The notes beneath the pieces are model-generated. The model was not told where the DNA came from. It saw only the letters and a program-made list of their open reading frames with translations, and made no database searches. A stretch of 9,001 nucleotides of DNA, taken from assembly GCA_009922885.1 (NCBI GenBank), contig RFUP01000069.1, forward strand, positions 1 to 9,001, read 5' to 3'. The position numbers and the translations under genes were made by a program. Shown in pieces: positions 1 to 7,154 of the stretch; the stretch's first letter is position 1; each line of letters opens with the position of its first letter. Source of the stretch: Paracoccaceae bacterium. GTDB lineage: Bacteria > Pseudomonadota > Alphaproteobacteria > Rhodobacterales > Rhodobacteraceae.

Positions 1-1
1 G

Positions 2-781
2 GCTCCTTTGGCGGGTTTTCGGCGGCGCATTCGCAAGAACCTGCGTGAGATCTGCCCCGAACTGGGGGCGGATGAGGTGCAACGCCTGACCCGCGCGGTG
101 CCGGATAACTTCGGGCGCACGCTGACGGAACTGTTCTCGCCGGAAGACTTCGTGGCGCGTTTGGGCGATGTGCAGATCGAAGGGCCGGGGCTGGCGGCGA
201 TGGAAGCGGCGAAGGCCGAGGGGCGACCGTCGATCCTCGTTTCAGGGCATTTCGGCAATTATGATGCGGTGCGTTCGACGGTGATCGCGCGAGGGTTCTC
301 GGTGGGCGGGCTGTACAGGCCGCTGAATAACCGCGTGATCAACGACATCTACGTGGCCACGATTTCGCAGATCGGCACGCCTCTCTTCGAGCGCGGGCGG
401 CGCGGCATGGCGCAGATGGTGAAGTTCCTGCGCGATGGCGGGACATTGGCCATTCTGATCGACCAGCACATGGGCAATGGGGCGCGGCTGACCTACTTCG
501 GAAAGACAGCCATGACAGGGCTTTCTGCGGCGGAGCTCGCGTTGAAATACAATGCGGTGGTGGTGCCCTGCTATGGCATTCGGCAACCCGATGGGGTGTC
601 GTTCCGCGTGGTTCTGGAAGCTCCGGTGCCGCATACGACACCGGAGGAGATGACGCAGGCATTGAACGACAGCCTTGAGGCGCAGGTGAGGGCGCATATG
701 GGGCAGTGGCTCTGGATCCATCGGCGCTGGAAAGCGAAGCCTCTGGAGGGTGCGGCCGAGGGCGAAGAGCCTTTGATCTGA
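2..781 (+). CDS. LpxL/HtrB-family lipid acyltransferase, 5'-truncated by window edge
   Basis: Membrane-associated acyltransferase of the lipid A (KDO2-lipid A) lauroyl/myristoyl acyltransferase family, which moves an acyl chain from acyl-ACP to a lipid acceptor at the inner membrane. The visible part has the family hallmark HFGNYD (H-x4-D, His codon at 248-250), the downstream YRPLNN segment, a GTLAILIDQH stretch and the C-terminal QWLWIHRRWK signature just before the end. The reading frame stays open through the left edge (codons for Ala-Pro precede the TTG at 8), so that TTG is internal and the true start lies upstream; the usual N-terminal helix is missing. Family members are about 290-310 aa and 259 codons are seen here. 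The exact acceptor (lipid A, or another lipid such as a lysophospholipid or ornithine lipid) cannot be read from sequence. The gene converges on nadE across a 161-bp gap with a terminator-like repeat. Confidence 0.87.
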   Translation, partial: APLAGFRRRIRKNLREICPELGADEVQRLTRAVPDNFGRTLTELFSPEDFVARLGDVQIEGPGLAAMEAAKAEGRPSILVSGHFGNYDAVRSTVIARGFSVGGLYRPLNNRVINDIYVATISQIGTPLFERGRRGMAQMVKFLRDGGTLAILIDQHMGNGARLTYFGKTAMTGLSAAELALKYNAVVVPCYGIRQPDGVSFRVVLEAPVPHTTPEEMTQALNDSLEAQVRAHMGQWLWIHRRWKAKPLEGAAEGEEPLI

Positions 782-843
782 GGCGGTTGTGTGGTGCACT
801 TCACCTTGCGCCTGAGGATGGCATTCCCATTGAATCCAAAGGA

Positions 844-922
844 GCGGCTTCGCCGCAACAGCTTGTCTCGACGGCAGCGGGGCTGCCGTCTCGGGATATT
901 GGATATTTAGACCAATATGAAA
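844..922 (+). repeat. Gene-end repeat, copy A, with terminator-like hairpins
   Basis: This element fills the gap between two converging genes. In + order it has a small hairpin GCGGC-TTC-GCCGC (844-856), then GTCTC, then a perfect 9-bp stem GACGGCAGC/GCTGCCGTC with a GGG loop (870-890), then TCGGGATATT, and an AT-rich inverted repeat ATATTGG/CCAATAT (896-902 and 912-918). It begins 62 bp after the acyltransferase stop. The order GC-rich hairpin then AT-rich tail suits a terminator for that gene. The stem is symmetric, so it could also stop nadE transcripts from the other side. There is no classic T-run. A closely similar element lies in inverse orientation at 8076-8150. The match and stems are seen directly; the terminator role is inferred. 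Confidence 0.7.
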
Positions 923-942
923 AACGGGCGCAAAACCGGGGC

Positions 943-2607
943 TTACGCGCCGGATTTGTCGCGCCAGCGGTTAGCGATCGGGTAGCGGCGGTCGAGCCAG
1001 AAGGCTTTCTGGGTGAGGCGCGTGCCGGGGGCGGATTGGAAGCGCTTGTATTCGGCGATGTAGAGGAGGTGTTCGACCTTCTTCACGGTGTCGCGCTCGA
1101 AGCCTTCGGCGACGAGGTCGGCCACGGAAGCCTCGCGCTCGACCAGACCTTCGAGGATCGCGTCGAGCACCTCGTAGGGCGGCAGGCTGTCTTCGTCCTT
1201 CTGGTCGGGGCGGAGTTCGGCTGACGGCGGTTTGGTGATGATACGTTCGGGGATTACCTCGCCCGCGGGGCCTTTCATCCATGGGCGGTGGTGTTCGTTA
1301 CGCCAGCGGGCGGTGAGGAACATGCGGGATTTATACATGTCTTTCACGGGGTTATAACCGCCGTTCATATCGCCGTAGATGGTGCAGTAACCAACCGCCA
1401 TTTCGGATTTGTTGCCCGTGGTGAGGAGCATGGCGCCGAATTTGTTCGAGAGCGCCATGAGGAGGAGGCCGCGCAGGCGCGACTGGATGTTTTCCTCGGT
1501 GATGCCGGGTTCGGTGCCGGCAAAGAGCGGGGCAAGTGTGCTGGTGACAGCGTTGCGGGCGTCAGAGATGGGCACGGTGTCGAATTTGCAGCCCAAGGCG
1601 CGGGCGCATTTTTCGGCATCTTCGAGGGAATGGGCGCTGGTGTATTCGGAGGGCAACATCACACAATGCACGTTTTCCGGGCCGAGTGCGTCGCAGGCGA
1701 TGGCGGCGACGATGGCGCTGTCGATGCCGCCCGAGAGGCCGAGCACGGCCTTCTTGAAGCCGGTCTTGCGCATGTAATCGCCCAGAGACAGCACGCAGGC
1801 GCGGTAATCGGCTTCACCGATGGGCGGGATCGGGGCGATCTGGCCTTTGGTGGCTTCCCAGCCGTCTTCCGTGCGGTGGAAATCGACATGAGTGACGATT
1901 TCGTCGAATTGCGGCAGTTGCAGGGCGAGATGGCCGCCGCGATTGAGGACCATCGAGGAGCCGTCGAAGACCTGATCGTCCTGACCGCCGACCATGTTGA
2001 GATAGACGAGCGGCAGGTCGGTTTCGATGACGCGGGAGACCATCAGATTGAGGCGAAGGTTCGGTTTACCCCGGTGATAGGGCGATCCGTTGGGGATAAG
2101 CAGGATTTCAGCGCCGGTTTCGGCAAGTGTCTCGGCCACGTCGGGATGCCATGCGTCTTCACAGATGGGCGAACCGATGCGGACGCCGTTGACCGTGTAG
2201 GGGCCGTGCACATCGGCGGAGGCGAAGATGCGTTTCTCGTCGAAAACGGCATCGTTCGGCAGGTGGTGCTTGAGGACCGTGGCGGTGACCTTGCCGCCTT
2301 GCAGGATGTAATAGCCGTTGTAGAGCGTGCCGCCTTGCCGCGCGGGGCCGCCGATGGCGAGGGCGGGGCCGTCGGCGCACTCGGCGGCAAGCCGGTGGAT
2401 GGCGACGATGGCGTCTTGCTGGAAGGCGGGTTTGAGGATGAGGTCTTGGGTCTGGTAGCCGGTGATGAACATCTCGGTGAGGGCCACGAGATCGGCACCT
2501 GCGGCTTTGCCTTCTGCCCAAGCGGCGCGGGCCTTGGTGGCGTTGCCGTCGATATCGCCGACAGTGGGGTTCAACTGCGCGAGCGTCAGGCGAAAACGGT
2601 CAGACAT
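943..2607 (-). CDS. nadE: Glutamine-dependent NAD+ synthetase
   Basis: Catalyses the last step of NAD+ synthesis: ATP-dependent amidation of nicotinic acid adenine dinucleotide with ammonia taken from glutamine; cytosolic. The 554-aa product has two domains. The N-terminal nitrilase-type glutaminase (about 1-265) shows the Glu-Lys-Cys triad as E45 (ALTEMF), K113 (VLKHHLPN) and C149 (SPICEDAW). The C-terminal synthetase (about 270-554) has the ATP P-loop SGGIDS (292-297), EENIQSRLR (371-379), TTGNKSE (396-402) and YGDMNGG (411-417). Length fits the compact bacterial two-domain form. The frame is open to 2697, but the ATG at 2607 is preferred: it begins the conserved MSDRFRLTLAQLNPTVGD stretch and follows an AGGAAG ribosome site, while the upstream extension is not family-like. 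It is divergent from the MORN gene and convergent with the acyltransferase gene, so probably monocistronic. Confidence 0.96.
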   Translation of the reverse strand: MSDRFRLTLAQLNPTVGDIDGNATKARAAWAEGKAAGADLVALTEMFITGYQTQDLILKPAFQQDAIVAIHRLAAECADGPALAIGGPARQGGTLYNGYYILQGGKVTATVLKHHLPNDAVFDEKRIFASADVHGPYTVNGVRIGSPICEDAWHPDVAETLAETGAEILLIPNGSPYHRGKPNLRLNLMVSRVIETDLPLVYLNMVGGQDDQVFDGSSMVLNRGGHLALQLPQFDEIVTHVDFHRTEDGWEATKGQIAPIPPIGEADYRACVLSLGDYMRKTGFKKAVLGLSGGIDSAIVAAIACDALGPENVHCVMLPSEYTSAHSLEDAEKCARALGCKFDTVPISDARNAVTSTLAPLFAGTEPGITEENIQSRLRGLLLMALSNKFGAMLLTTGNKSEMAVGYCTIYGDMNGGYNPVKDMYKSRMFLTARWRNEHHRPWMKGPAGEVIPERIITKPPSAELRPDQKDEDSLPPYEVLDAILEGLVEREASVADLVAEGFERDTVKKVEHLLYIAEYKRFQSAPGTRLTQKAFWLDRRYPIANRWRDKSGA

Positions 2608-2759
2608 GGGCTTCCTCATCTCATATACGCGGGAAGATGTATCAGAAAGGACGGCAAGGAAAAGCCGAAGGCGCCAAAATGAGCCGGGGAAAGACATTGC
2701 CCGCCTCGGCCCCCTCGTTTACCGTTTTGCACAAACCACGGGGAATGGGACGAGACGCG
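2608..2759. promoter_or_regulatory. Divergent promoter gap between nadE and the MORN gene
   Basis: This 152-bp space separates the two outward-facing starts and must carry both promoters unless a gene is leaderless. I see an AGGAAG ribosome site for nadE close to its ATG, and only a weak GA-rich stretch (GACGAGA) ahead of the MORN start. No convincing -35/-10 pair or operator palindrome stood out on either strand. Confidence 0.4.
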
Positions 2760-4145
2760 ATGAAAAAGGCAGGCGCAATTGCAGTAGCGCTCATGCTCGC
2801 GGCGGGCACCGCTGGCGCGCAAGACGGGCAAGTGCTCACCAAGCAATATGACGACGGGGGCGTTTACGAAGGCACGTTCAAGGGCGGGCTTCAGCATGGA
2901 ACAGGCACCTACCGTTTGCCCAATGGGTATGAATACACCGGGGATTGGGCAGAGGGAGAAATTCGCGGACGGGGCGTGGCGCGTTTCCCGAATGGTTCTG
3001 TCTATGAGGGGGAGTTCGAGAAGGGGAAGCCGCATGGCGTGGGCAAGATCGTGTTCACCGATGGCGGCACCTATGAAGGCCAGTGGCAGGACGGCAAGAT
3101 CAACGGGCAGGGGATTGCGGTTTATGCCAATGGCGTGCGCTACGAAGGCGGATTCCTGAATGCGCTGCATCATGGCCGGGGGGTGATGCAGTCGCCGGGC
3201 GGCTACGTTTATGAGGGCGATTGGGCTGAAGGTGTAAAGCAGGGGATGGGCAAGATCACCTATCCCGATGGCGCTGTTTACGCGGGCGCGATCAAGGACG
3301 GGCAGCGGTCGGGCGAAGGGAAGCTGACGCTTCCAGACGGCCTCGTTTACGAAGGGCTTTGGGCCGAGAACCAGATCAATGGCATGGGCAAGTTGAGCCA
3401 GCCCAACGGTGATATCTATGAAGGGGCGCTCTTGAATGGGCGGCGCGAGGGCATGGGGCGTGTGACCTATGCCAATGGCGATGTCTATGACGGGGCGTTC
3501 AAGGATGACCGCCGCCATGGGCAGGGTGTGTTCACGGGTGCGGATGGCTATCGCTATGAAGGCTCTTGGGTTTCGGGGGAGATCGAGGGGCAGGGCACGG
3601 TGACGTATCCGGATGGTTCGGTCTACGCAGGGCTCTTCCGGGCGGGCCAGCCGGATGGTTTGGGCAAGATCACCTATGCGGATGGCGCGACCTATGAGGG
3701 CGATTGGCGCGCGGGTGTCATCGAAGGTAAGGGCAAGGCGGTTTATCCGAGTGGCCTGACCTATGAGGGCGGGTTCTCGGACGCGAAGAACCACGGGTAT
3801 GGTGTGATGACTTACCTTGATGGTTACCGCTACGAGGGCGAGTGGGCTATGGGGCAGCGGCAGGGGCAGGGCGTGGCCACCTATCCCGACGGCACGGTCT
3901 ATAAGGGCGGCTTTGTTCAGGGGCAGCGCGAGGGTGTCGGCGAGATCGTGATGGCCGATGGCTTCAAGTATCAGGGCGAATGGAAAGGGGGCGAGATCTC
4001 CGGCAAGGGGATTGCGACCTATGCCAATGGTGACGTGTACGAGGGGCTGTTCGTGGCCGGAAAGCGCCAGGGCGAGGGCACGATGCGCTATGCCTCCGGC
4101 GAGACGGCGACCGGGGCTTGGGAAAACGGCGCGTTGAAAGAGTAG
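2760..4145 (+). CDS. Exported MORN-repeat protein
   Basis: A 461-aa protein with a Sec signal peptide followed almost wholly by MORN repeats. Residues 1-20 have a KK n-region, a hydrophobic AIAVALMLAAG core and a likely cleavage after AGA before QDG, so the mature protein is probably periplasmic or secreted. Repeat 1 begins at residue 35. There are 18 full 23-residue units with no length variation and a 13-residue partial unit at the C-terminus; the core is Y-x-G-x-(F/W) then G-x-G then a (D/N)G turn. MORN repeats form elongated beta-hairpin stacks and are mostly linked to protein or membrane-lipid contacts; no catalytic domain is fused here, so function is unknown. The frame is open back to 2637, but the ATG at 2760 gives the clean signal peptide; an ATG at 2745 would add only five residues. 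Its stop lies 3 bp from that of convergent azlD. Confidence 0.88.
   Translation: MKKAGAIAVALMLAAGTAGAQDGQVLTKQYDDGGVYEGTFKGGLQHGTGTYRLPNGYEYTGDWAEGEIRGRGVARFPNGSVYEGEFEKGKPHGVGKIVFTDGGTYEGQWQDGKINGQGIAVYANGVRYEGGFLNALHHGRGVMQSPGGYVYEGDWAEGVKQGMGKITYPDGAVYAGAIKDGQRSGEGKLTLPDGLVYEGLWAENQINGMGKLSQPNGDIYEGALLNGRREGMGRVTYANGDVYDGAFKDDRRHGQGVFTGADGYRYEGSWVSGEIEGQGTVTYPDGSVYAGLFRAGQPDGLGKITYADGATYEGDWRAGVIEGKGKAVYPSGLTYEGGFSDAKNHGYGVMTYLDGYRYEGEWAMGQRQGQGVATYPDGTVYKGGFVQGQREGVGEIVMADGFKYQGEWKGGEISGKGIATYANGDVYEGLFVAGKRQGEGTMRYASGETATGAWENGALKE
2862..4142 (+). repeat. MORN tandem array (69-bp units) with 276-bp higher-order period
   Basis: Eighteen consecutive 69-bp units (2862-4103) plus a partial nineteenth (4104-4142). 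The units fall into a four-unit order A-B-C-D: block 1 at 2862-3137, block 2 at 3138-3413, one extra unit at 3414-3482, block 3 at 3483-3758, block 4 at 3759-4034, and a trailing A plus partial B. Type A units have HG in the middle and end in GY (units 1, 5, 10, 14). Type D units carry I-x-G-x-G and W at the fifth position (units 4, 8, 13, 17). Type B units have W and mostly end in YPDG. Type C units mostly begin VY with F or I at the fifth position. Read directly by lining up the translated units. Confidence 0.85.
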
Positions 4146-4148
4146 CGG

Positions 4149-4472
4149 TTAGAGGAGCGCCTGGAGGATCCAGAGCGTTCCCATTCCGGCGAAGATCGCG
4201 CCCACCACGGAGATCCGCCAGCCGACGAGGAAGGCCGCGAGAGCCGCAATGAGGCGGATGGGATCAATCTCGCCGCCTGTGGCTTGTGGCCAGAGAAGCA
4301 TGGGGGTGACGAGGGCGGGCAGCACCGCGACGCCCACGTATTTCAGATGCCGCGTGGCCCATTCCGGCAGGGTGCGCCCACCGAGAAATCCCAGAAACGA
4401 GAAGCGGATCAGGAAGGTCCCGATTCCGAGGGCGGCGGTGAAGAGCCAGAATTCCAGTGGGGTCATATTCAT
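4149..4472 (-). CDS. azlD: AzlD-family branched-chain amino acid transport subunit
   Basis: Small integral membrane protein of 107 aa, the partner of AzlC in the AzlCD (LIV-E family) exporter of branched-chain amino acids such as leucine and valine. About four hydrophobic segments are visible: residues 8-30, 44-62, 71-90 and 90-107. The family-typical stretch LPEWATRHLKYVGVAVLPAL sits at 35-54. Length is normal for AzlD. The start at 4472 overlaps the azlC stop in an ATGA arrangement (4469-4472), so translation is probably coupled. The reading frame stays open far upstream, to 5144, but that part is out of frame under azlC and is not protein-like. It ends 3 bp from the MORN gene stop, leaving no room for its own terminator. 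Substrate is inferred from family only. Confidence 0.88.
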   Translation of the reverse strand: MNMTPLEFWLFTAALGIGTFLIRFSFLGFLGGRTLPEWATRHLKYVGVAVLPALVTPMLLWPQATGGEIDPIRLIAALAAFLVGWRISVVGAIFAGMGTLWILQALL

Positions 4473-5206
4473 GGCTGGCCTGCCTTTCGGGCGAGGCGGC
4501 GTTCGGTTTCCGCGCCTGCGATCATGGCGATAAAGGCCGCAAAAAGAAGCCCGACGCCGGAGGGAAGAGGTGCGAAGAGGATCGCGAAGACGACTGAGGT
4601 GAAGGCTGCCACGATATGCGGAAGGCTGCGCAACATGGGCGCGATAAGCGCGATGAAGCAAATGGGGGCCGCGAAATCGAGCGACCATTCGGGCGGGATC
4701 GCTTGGCCAAGCACCGCACCTGTAAAAGTGGCTACATACCAGAGCGGGCAGATCAGGAGCATCGCACCGAAGTAATAGGCGACTTTCTCGGCAGGTCGCA
4801 TCGAGGGGTTCAGTTCGTACTCGCGCCCGGCCACCGCATAGGCCTGATCGACCATGAGATAGGCCATGACCGCACGCTGCCACATTGGCGCGTGGCCGAG
4901 ATGGGGCACGAGAGCGGCTGAATACATCGCCATACGCAAATTCACCGCGAGGGCGGCAAAGAGCGCGAGGAAGACCGAAGCATTGTCTTGCAGGAGCGAG
5001 AGCGCGGTGAATTGAGCCGCTCCCGCGATCACCAGAACCGACATGCCCATGGTTTCCAGAAGATCGAGTCCCGCATTTCGCGCCACAACGCCGAAGAGAA
5101 GGCCAAAAGGAACGGCGGCAAAGATGAACGGCGCGCAGGCCCACCAGCCGCGCCAGAAAGCGCTGCGGAGCGATGAGTCTTTGAAGGAGAGCATTGTATC
5201 GGACAT
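4469..5206 (-). CDS. azlC: AzlC-family branched-chain amino acid permease
   Basis: Large membrane subunit of the AzlCD exporter, 245 aa, normal for the family. Visible signatures are PFGLLFG (33-39), AGAAQF (61-66), NLRMAMYSA (89-97), DQAYA (120-124) and a hydrophobic block DFAAPICFIALIAPML (177-192). Several membrane segments alternate with short polar loops. The frame is open to 5374, but the upstream part is polar, unlike AzlC, and crosses the control region of the opposite gene, so the ATG at 5206 was chosen. No good ribosome site precedes it, and the ATG at 5194 is a possible alternative. azlC comes first and azlD follows with a 4-bp overlap. The gene is divergent from the sugar-acid dehydratase and shares its 155-bp upstream region with the GntR-like palindromes, so joint control is possible but unproven. 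Confidence 0.9.
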   Translation of the reverse strand: MSDTMLSFKDSSLRSAFWRGWWACAPFIFAAVPFGLLFGVVARNAGLDLLETMGMSVLVIAGAAQFTALSLLQDNASVFLALFAALAVNLRMAMYSAALVPHLGHAPMWQRAVMAYLMVDQAYAVAGREYELNPSMRPAEKVAYYFGAMLLICPLWYVATFTGAVLGQAIPPEWSLDFAAPICFIALIAPMLRSLPHIVAAFTSVVFAILFAPLPSGVGLLFAAFIAMIAGAETERRLARKAGQP

Positions 5207-5296
5207 GGGCAGGTGGCTATCGTTTTCAGAAGGGAAGTGCCAGAGGTGACGATGGACGTTGAGGAATGGTGGCCCCTGCGCGATTTCCCTTGATTT

Positions 5297-5322
5297 TGGT
5301 ATACCAGACTGATGGTATACCA
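5297..5322. promoter_or_regulatory. Paired palindromic operator, GntR/FadR-subfamily type
   Basis: Two identical 10-bp perfect palindromes TGGTATACCA lie at 5297-5306 and 5313-5322, separated by GACTGA, giving a 16-bp centre-to-centre spacing. The second ends 39 bp before the dehydratase ATG. The core matches the known Escherichia coli UxuR/ExuR hexuronate operator (TTGGTATACCAA) and contains the GGTATA half-site of NanR; both are FadR-subgroup GntR regulators. A weak -35-like TTGATT at 5290-5295 sits so that the -10 region would fall inside the second palindrome, which fits repression relieved by a sugar-acid metabolite. The palindromes are seen directly; regulator identity and sense are inferred. 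No regulator gene is in the window. Confidence 0.72.
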
Positions 5323-5361
5323 TTTTAGAGAGGGCGACGAGAGGATCGCCGGGGAGAAAAA

Positions 5362-7143
5362 ATGTCTGATACACGTGCGAATAAGCGGTTTCGCAGCCAA
5401 GAATGGTTCGATAATCCCAATAATCCGGGCATGACCGCCCTTTATGTAGAACGCTATCAGAATCAAGCCTTTACCCGCGACGAAATCCAAGGTGAGCGCC
5501 CGATCATCGGCATCGCCAACACCGGGTCGGACATCGCGCCATGCAACAAGATCCACGTGTTTCTGATGGACCGGATCAAGGCGGGTATCCGGGATGCGGG
5601 GGGGATTCCGATGGAGTTTCCCGTTCACCCGATTCAGGAAACCGGCAAACGCCCGACGGCGGCCTTGGATCGCAACCTCACCTATCTGAGCCTCGTGGAA
5701 GTGTTACACGGCTATCCTCTCGATGGTGTCGTGCTGTGCACGGGCTGCGACAAGACAACGCCCGCGCTGCTGATGGGGGCGGCCACGGTGGATATTCCGG
5801 CGATTGCCTTGAACGGCGGGCCGATGCTCGATGGCTGGTGGAAGGGCAAGCGGGCGGGGTCTGGCACGATTGTCTGGGAATCCCGTCGCCTTCTTGCGGA
5901 AGGCAAGATCGACTACGAGGAATTCATGAGCCGCGTCTGCGCCTCGGCGCCCTCGCTCGGCCATTGCAACACGATGGGCACGGCCTCGACGATGAACGCG
6001 ATGGCGGAGGCCTTGGGCATGTCCCTGACGGGCAACTCGGCCATTCCCGCCCCGTTCCGCGAACGCATGGCGATGGCCTATGAAACCGGAAAGCGGGCCG
6101 TGGCGATGGTTTATGAAGACCTGAAGCCCTCCGACATCCTGACGCGTGAAGCCTTCGAGAACGCCATCGTGGTGAACGCAGCCATTGGCGGATCGACCAA
6201 CGCACCGCCCCACCTGCAAGCGATTGCGCGCCACGCAGGTGTGCCTTTGGATGTGAAAGACTGGCAAACGGTCGGCTTCGATGTGCCGCTTCTGGTCAAC
6301 ATGCAGCCCGCTGGCGAGTATCTTGGCGAGAGCTTCTTCCGCGCGGGCGGCGTTCCGGCTGTGATGGGCGAATTGCGCAAAGCTGGCCGGATCCATGACG
6401 GCGCAATGACGGCCACGGGCAAGCCCATGGGCGAGAACCTGAGCGGGTGGGAGAGCGAGGATACCGACGTAATCAAGACCTACGACAAGCCGATGCGGAC
6501 AAACGCGGGCTTCCTCGTGCTTTCGGGCAACTTGTTCGACAGCGCCTTGATGAAAACCAGCGTGATCTCGAAGGATTTCCGCGAACGTTTCCTGTCAAAA
6601 CCCGGTGCAGAAGGCGTGCATGAGGCACGCGCCATCGTGTTCGAAGGGCCGGAAGATTACCACGACCGCCTGAACGATCCCGACTTGAAGATCGACGAGA
6701 ACTGCATCCTCTTCATCCGGGGTGTAGGCTGCGTGGGCTATCCAGGCTCGGCGGAAGTGGTAAACATGCAGCCGCCAGATGCGCTGATCAAAGCGGGCAT
6801 CAACCACCTGCCCACCGTGGGCGACGGGCGGCAATCCGGCACTTCGGAAAGCCCCTCGATCCTGAACGCCTCGCCTGAATCCGTGGTGGGCGGCGGGCTC
6901 GCCTATTTGAACACGGGCGACATGGTGCGGCTCGATCTCAATGCCTGCACGATGAATGCGCTGGTGCCGGAAGCGGAATGGAACGCGCGCAAAGCCGCGT
7001 GGGTACCGCCTGTAATCGAGCACCAGACGCCATGGCAGGAAATCTACCGAAAACATGTGGGGCAACTCTCGGATGGCGGTTGCCTCGAACTGGCGACGGC
7101 CTATCGTCGGGTGGCGCAGAAACTGCCGCGCGATAACCACTGA
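5362..7143 (+). CDS. IlvD/Edd-family sugar-acid dehydratase (L-arabinonate/xylonate-type)
   Basis: Fe-S and Mg2+ dependent dehydratase removing water from an aldonic acid to give a 2-keto-3-deoxy acid; cytosolic, 593 aa. The three cluster cysteines are C61 (SDIAPCNK), C129 (TGCDKTTP) and C202 (GHCNTMGT). K131 in CDK corresponds to the metal-binding carbamylated lysine of the family, and S492 (DGRQSGTS) to the catalytic serine base. The N-terminal RSQEWFDNP, EFPVHPIQETGKRPTAALDRN and DGVVL-x-TGCDKTTPA stretches resemble the Rhizobium L-arabinonate dehydratase group rather than biosynthetic dihydroxy-acid dehydratase or Edd. A residue usually Gly in QSGTSGSPS is Glu here (E496). The ATG at 5362 follows a GGGGAG ribosome site. 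The SDR gene starts 11 bp after the stop. The palindromic operator pair just upstream and the SDR support a catabolic role. The exact sugar acid is not known; annotation as ilvD would be misleading. Confidence 0.88.
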   Translation: MSDTRANKRFRSQEWFDNPNNPGMTALYVERYQNQAFTRDEIQGERPIIGIANTGSDIAPCNKIHVFLMDRIKAGIRDAGGIPMEFPVHPIQETGKRPTAALDRNLTYLSLVEVLHGYPLDGVVLCTGCDKTTPALLMGAATVDIPAIALNGGPMLDGWWKGKRAGSGTIVWESRRLLAEGKIDYEEFMSRVCASAPSLGHCNTMGTASTMNAMAEALGMSLTGNSAIPAPFRERMAMAYETGKRAVAMVYEDLKPSDILTREAFENAIVVNAAIGGSTNAPPHLQAIARHAGVPLDVKDWQTVGFDVPLLVNMQPAGEYLGESFFRAGGVPAVMGELRKAGRIHDGAMTATGKPMGENLSGWESEDTDVIKTYDKPMRTNAGFLVLSGNLFDSALMKTSVISKDFRERFLSKPGAEGVHEARAIVFEGPEDYHDRLNDPDLKIDENCILFIRGVGCVGYPGSAEVVNMQPPDALIKAGINHLPTVGDGRQSGTSESPSILNASPESVVGGGLAYLNTGDMVRLDLNACTMNALVPEAEWNARKAAWVPPVIEHQTPWQEIYRKHVGQLSDGGCLELATAYRRVAQKLPRDNH

Positions 7144-7154
7144 AGGAGAGCCTC

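Noticed and set aside
8..10. TTG as the start of the acyltransferase
   Set aside because: The frame is open through the left edge and the sequence before it (Ala-Pro) continues the family pattern; the TTG is an internal Leu codon.
706..1224. + strand open frame running from the acyltransferase gene end into nadE
   Set aside because: Low-complexity Gly/Ala/Val-rich shadow of nadE and of repeat copy A; it overlaps two well-supported genes.
1288..2682. Long + strand open frame (464 codons) across nadE
   Set aside because: It is antisense to a clearly conserved gene, has no recognisable domain, and is explained by high third-position GC giving few stops in the opposite strand.
2608..2697. Upstream-extended start of nadE at 2697
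   Set aside because: The extra 30 residues are not family-like, and the ATG at 2607 has both a ribosome site and the conserved N-terminus.
2616..3794. Long - strand open frame (392 codons) across the MORN gene, itself repetitive
   Set aside because: Its repeats are only the reverse image of the 69-bp MORN units; no family resemblance and no plausible ribosome site.
4473..5144. N-terminal extension of azlD under azlC, suggesting a fusion
   Set aside because: The extension is out-of-frame azlC sequence, rich in Arg, Ser and Pro; AzlD begins normally at the ATGA overlap.
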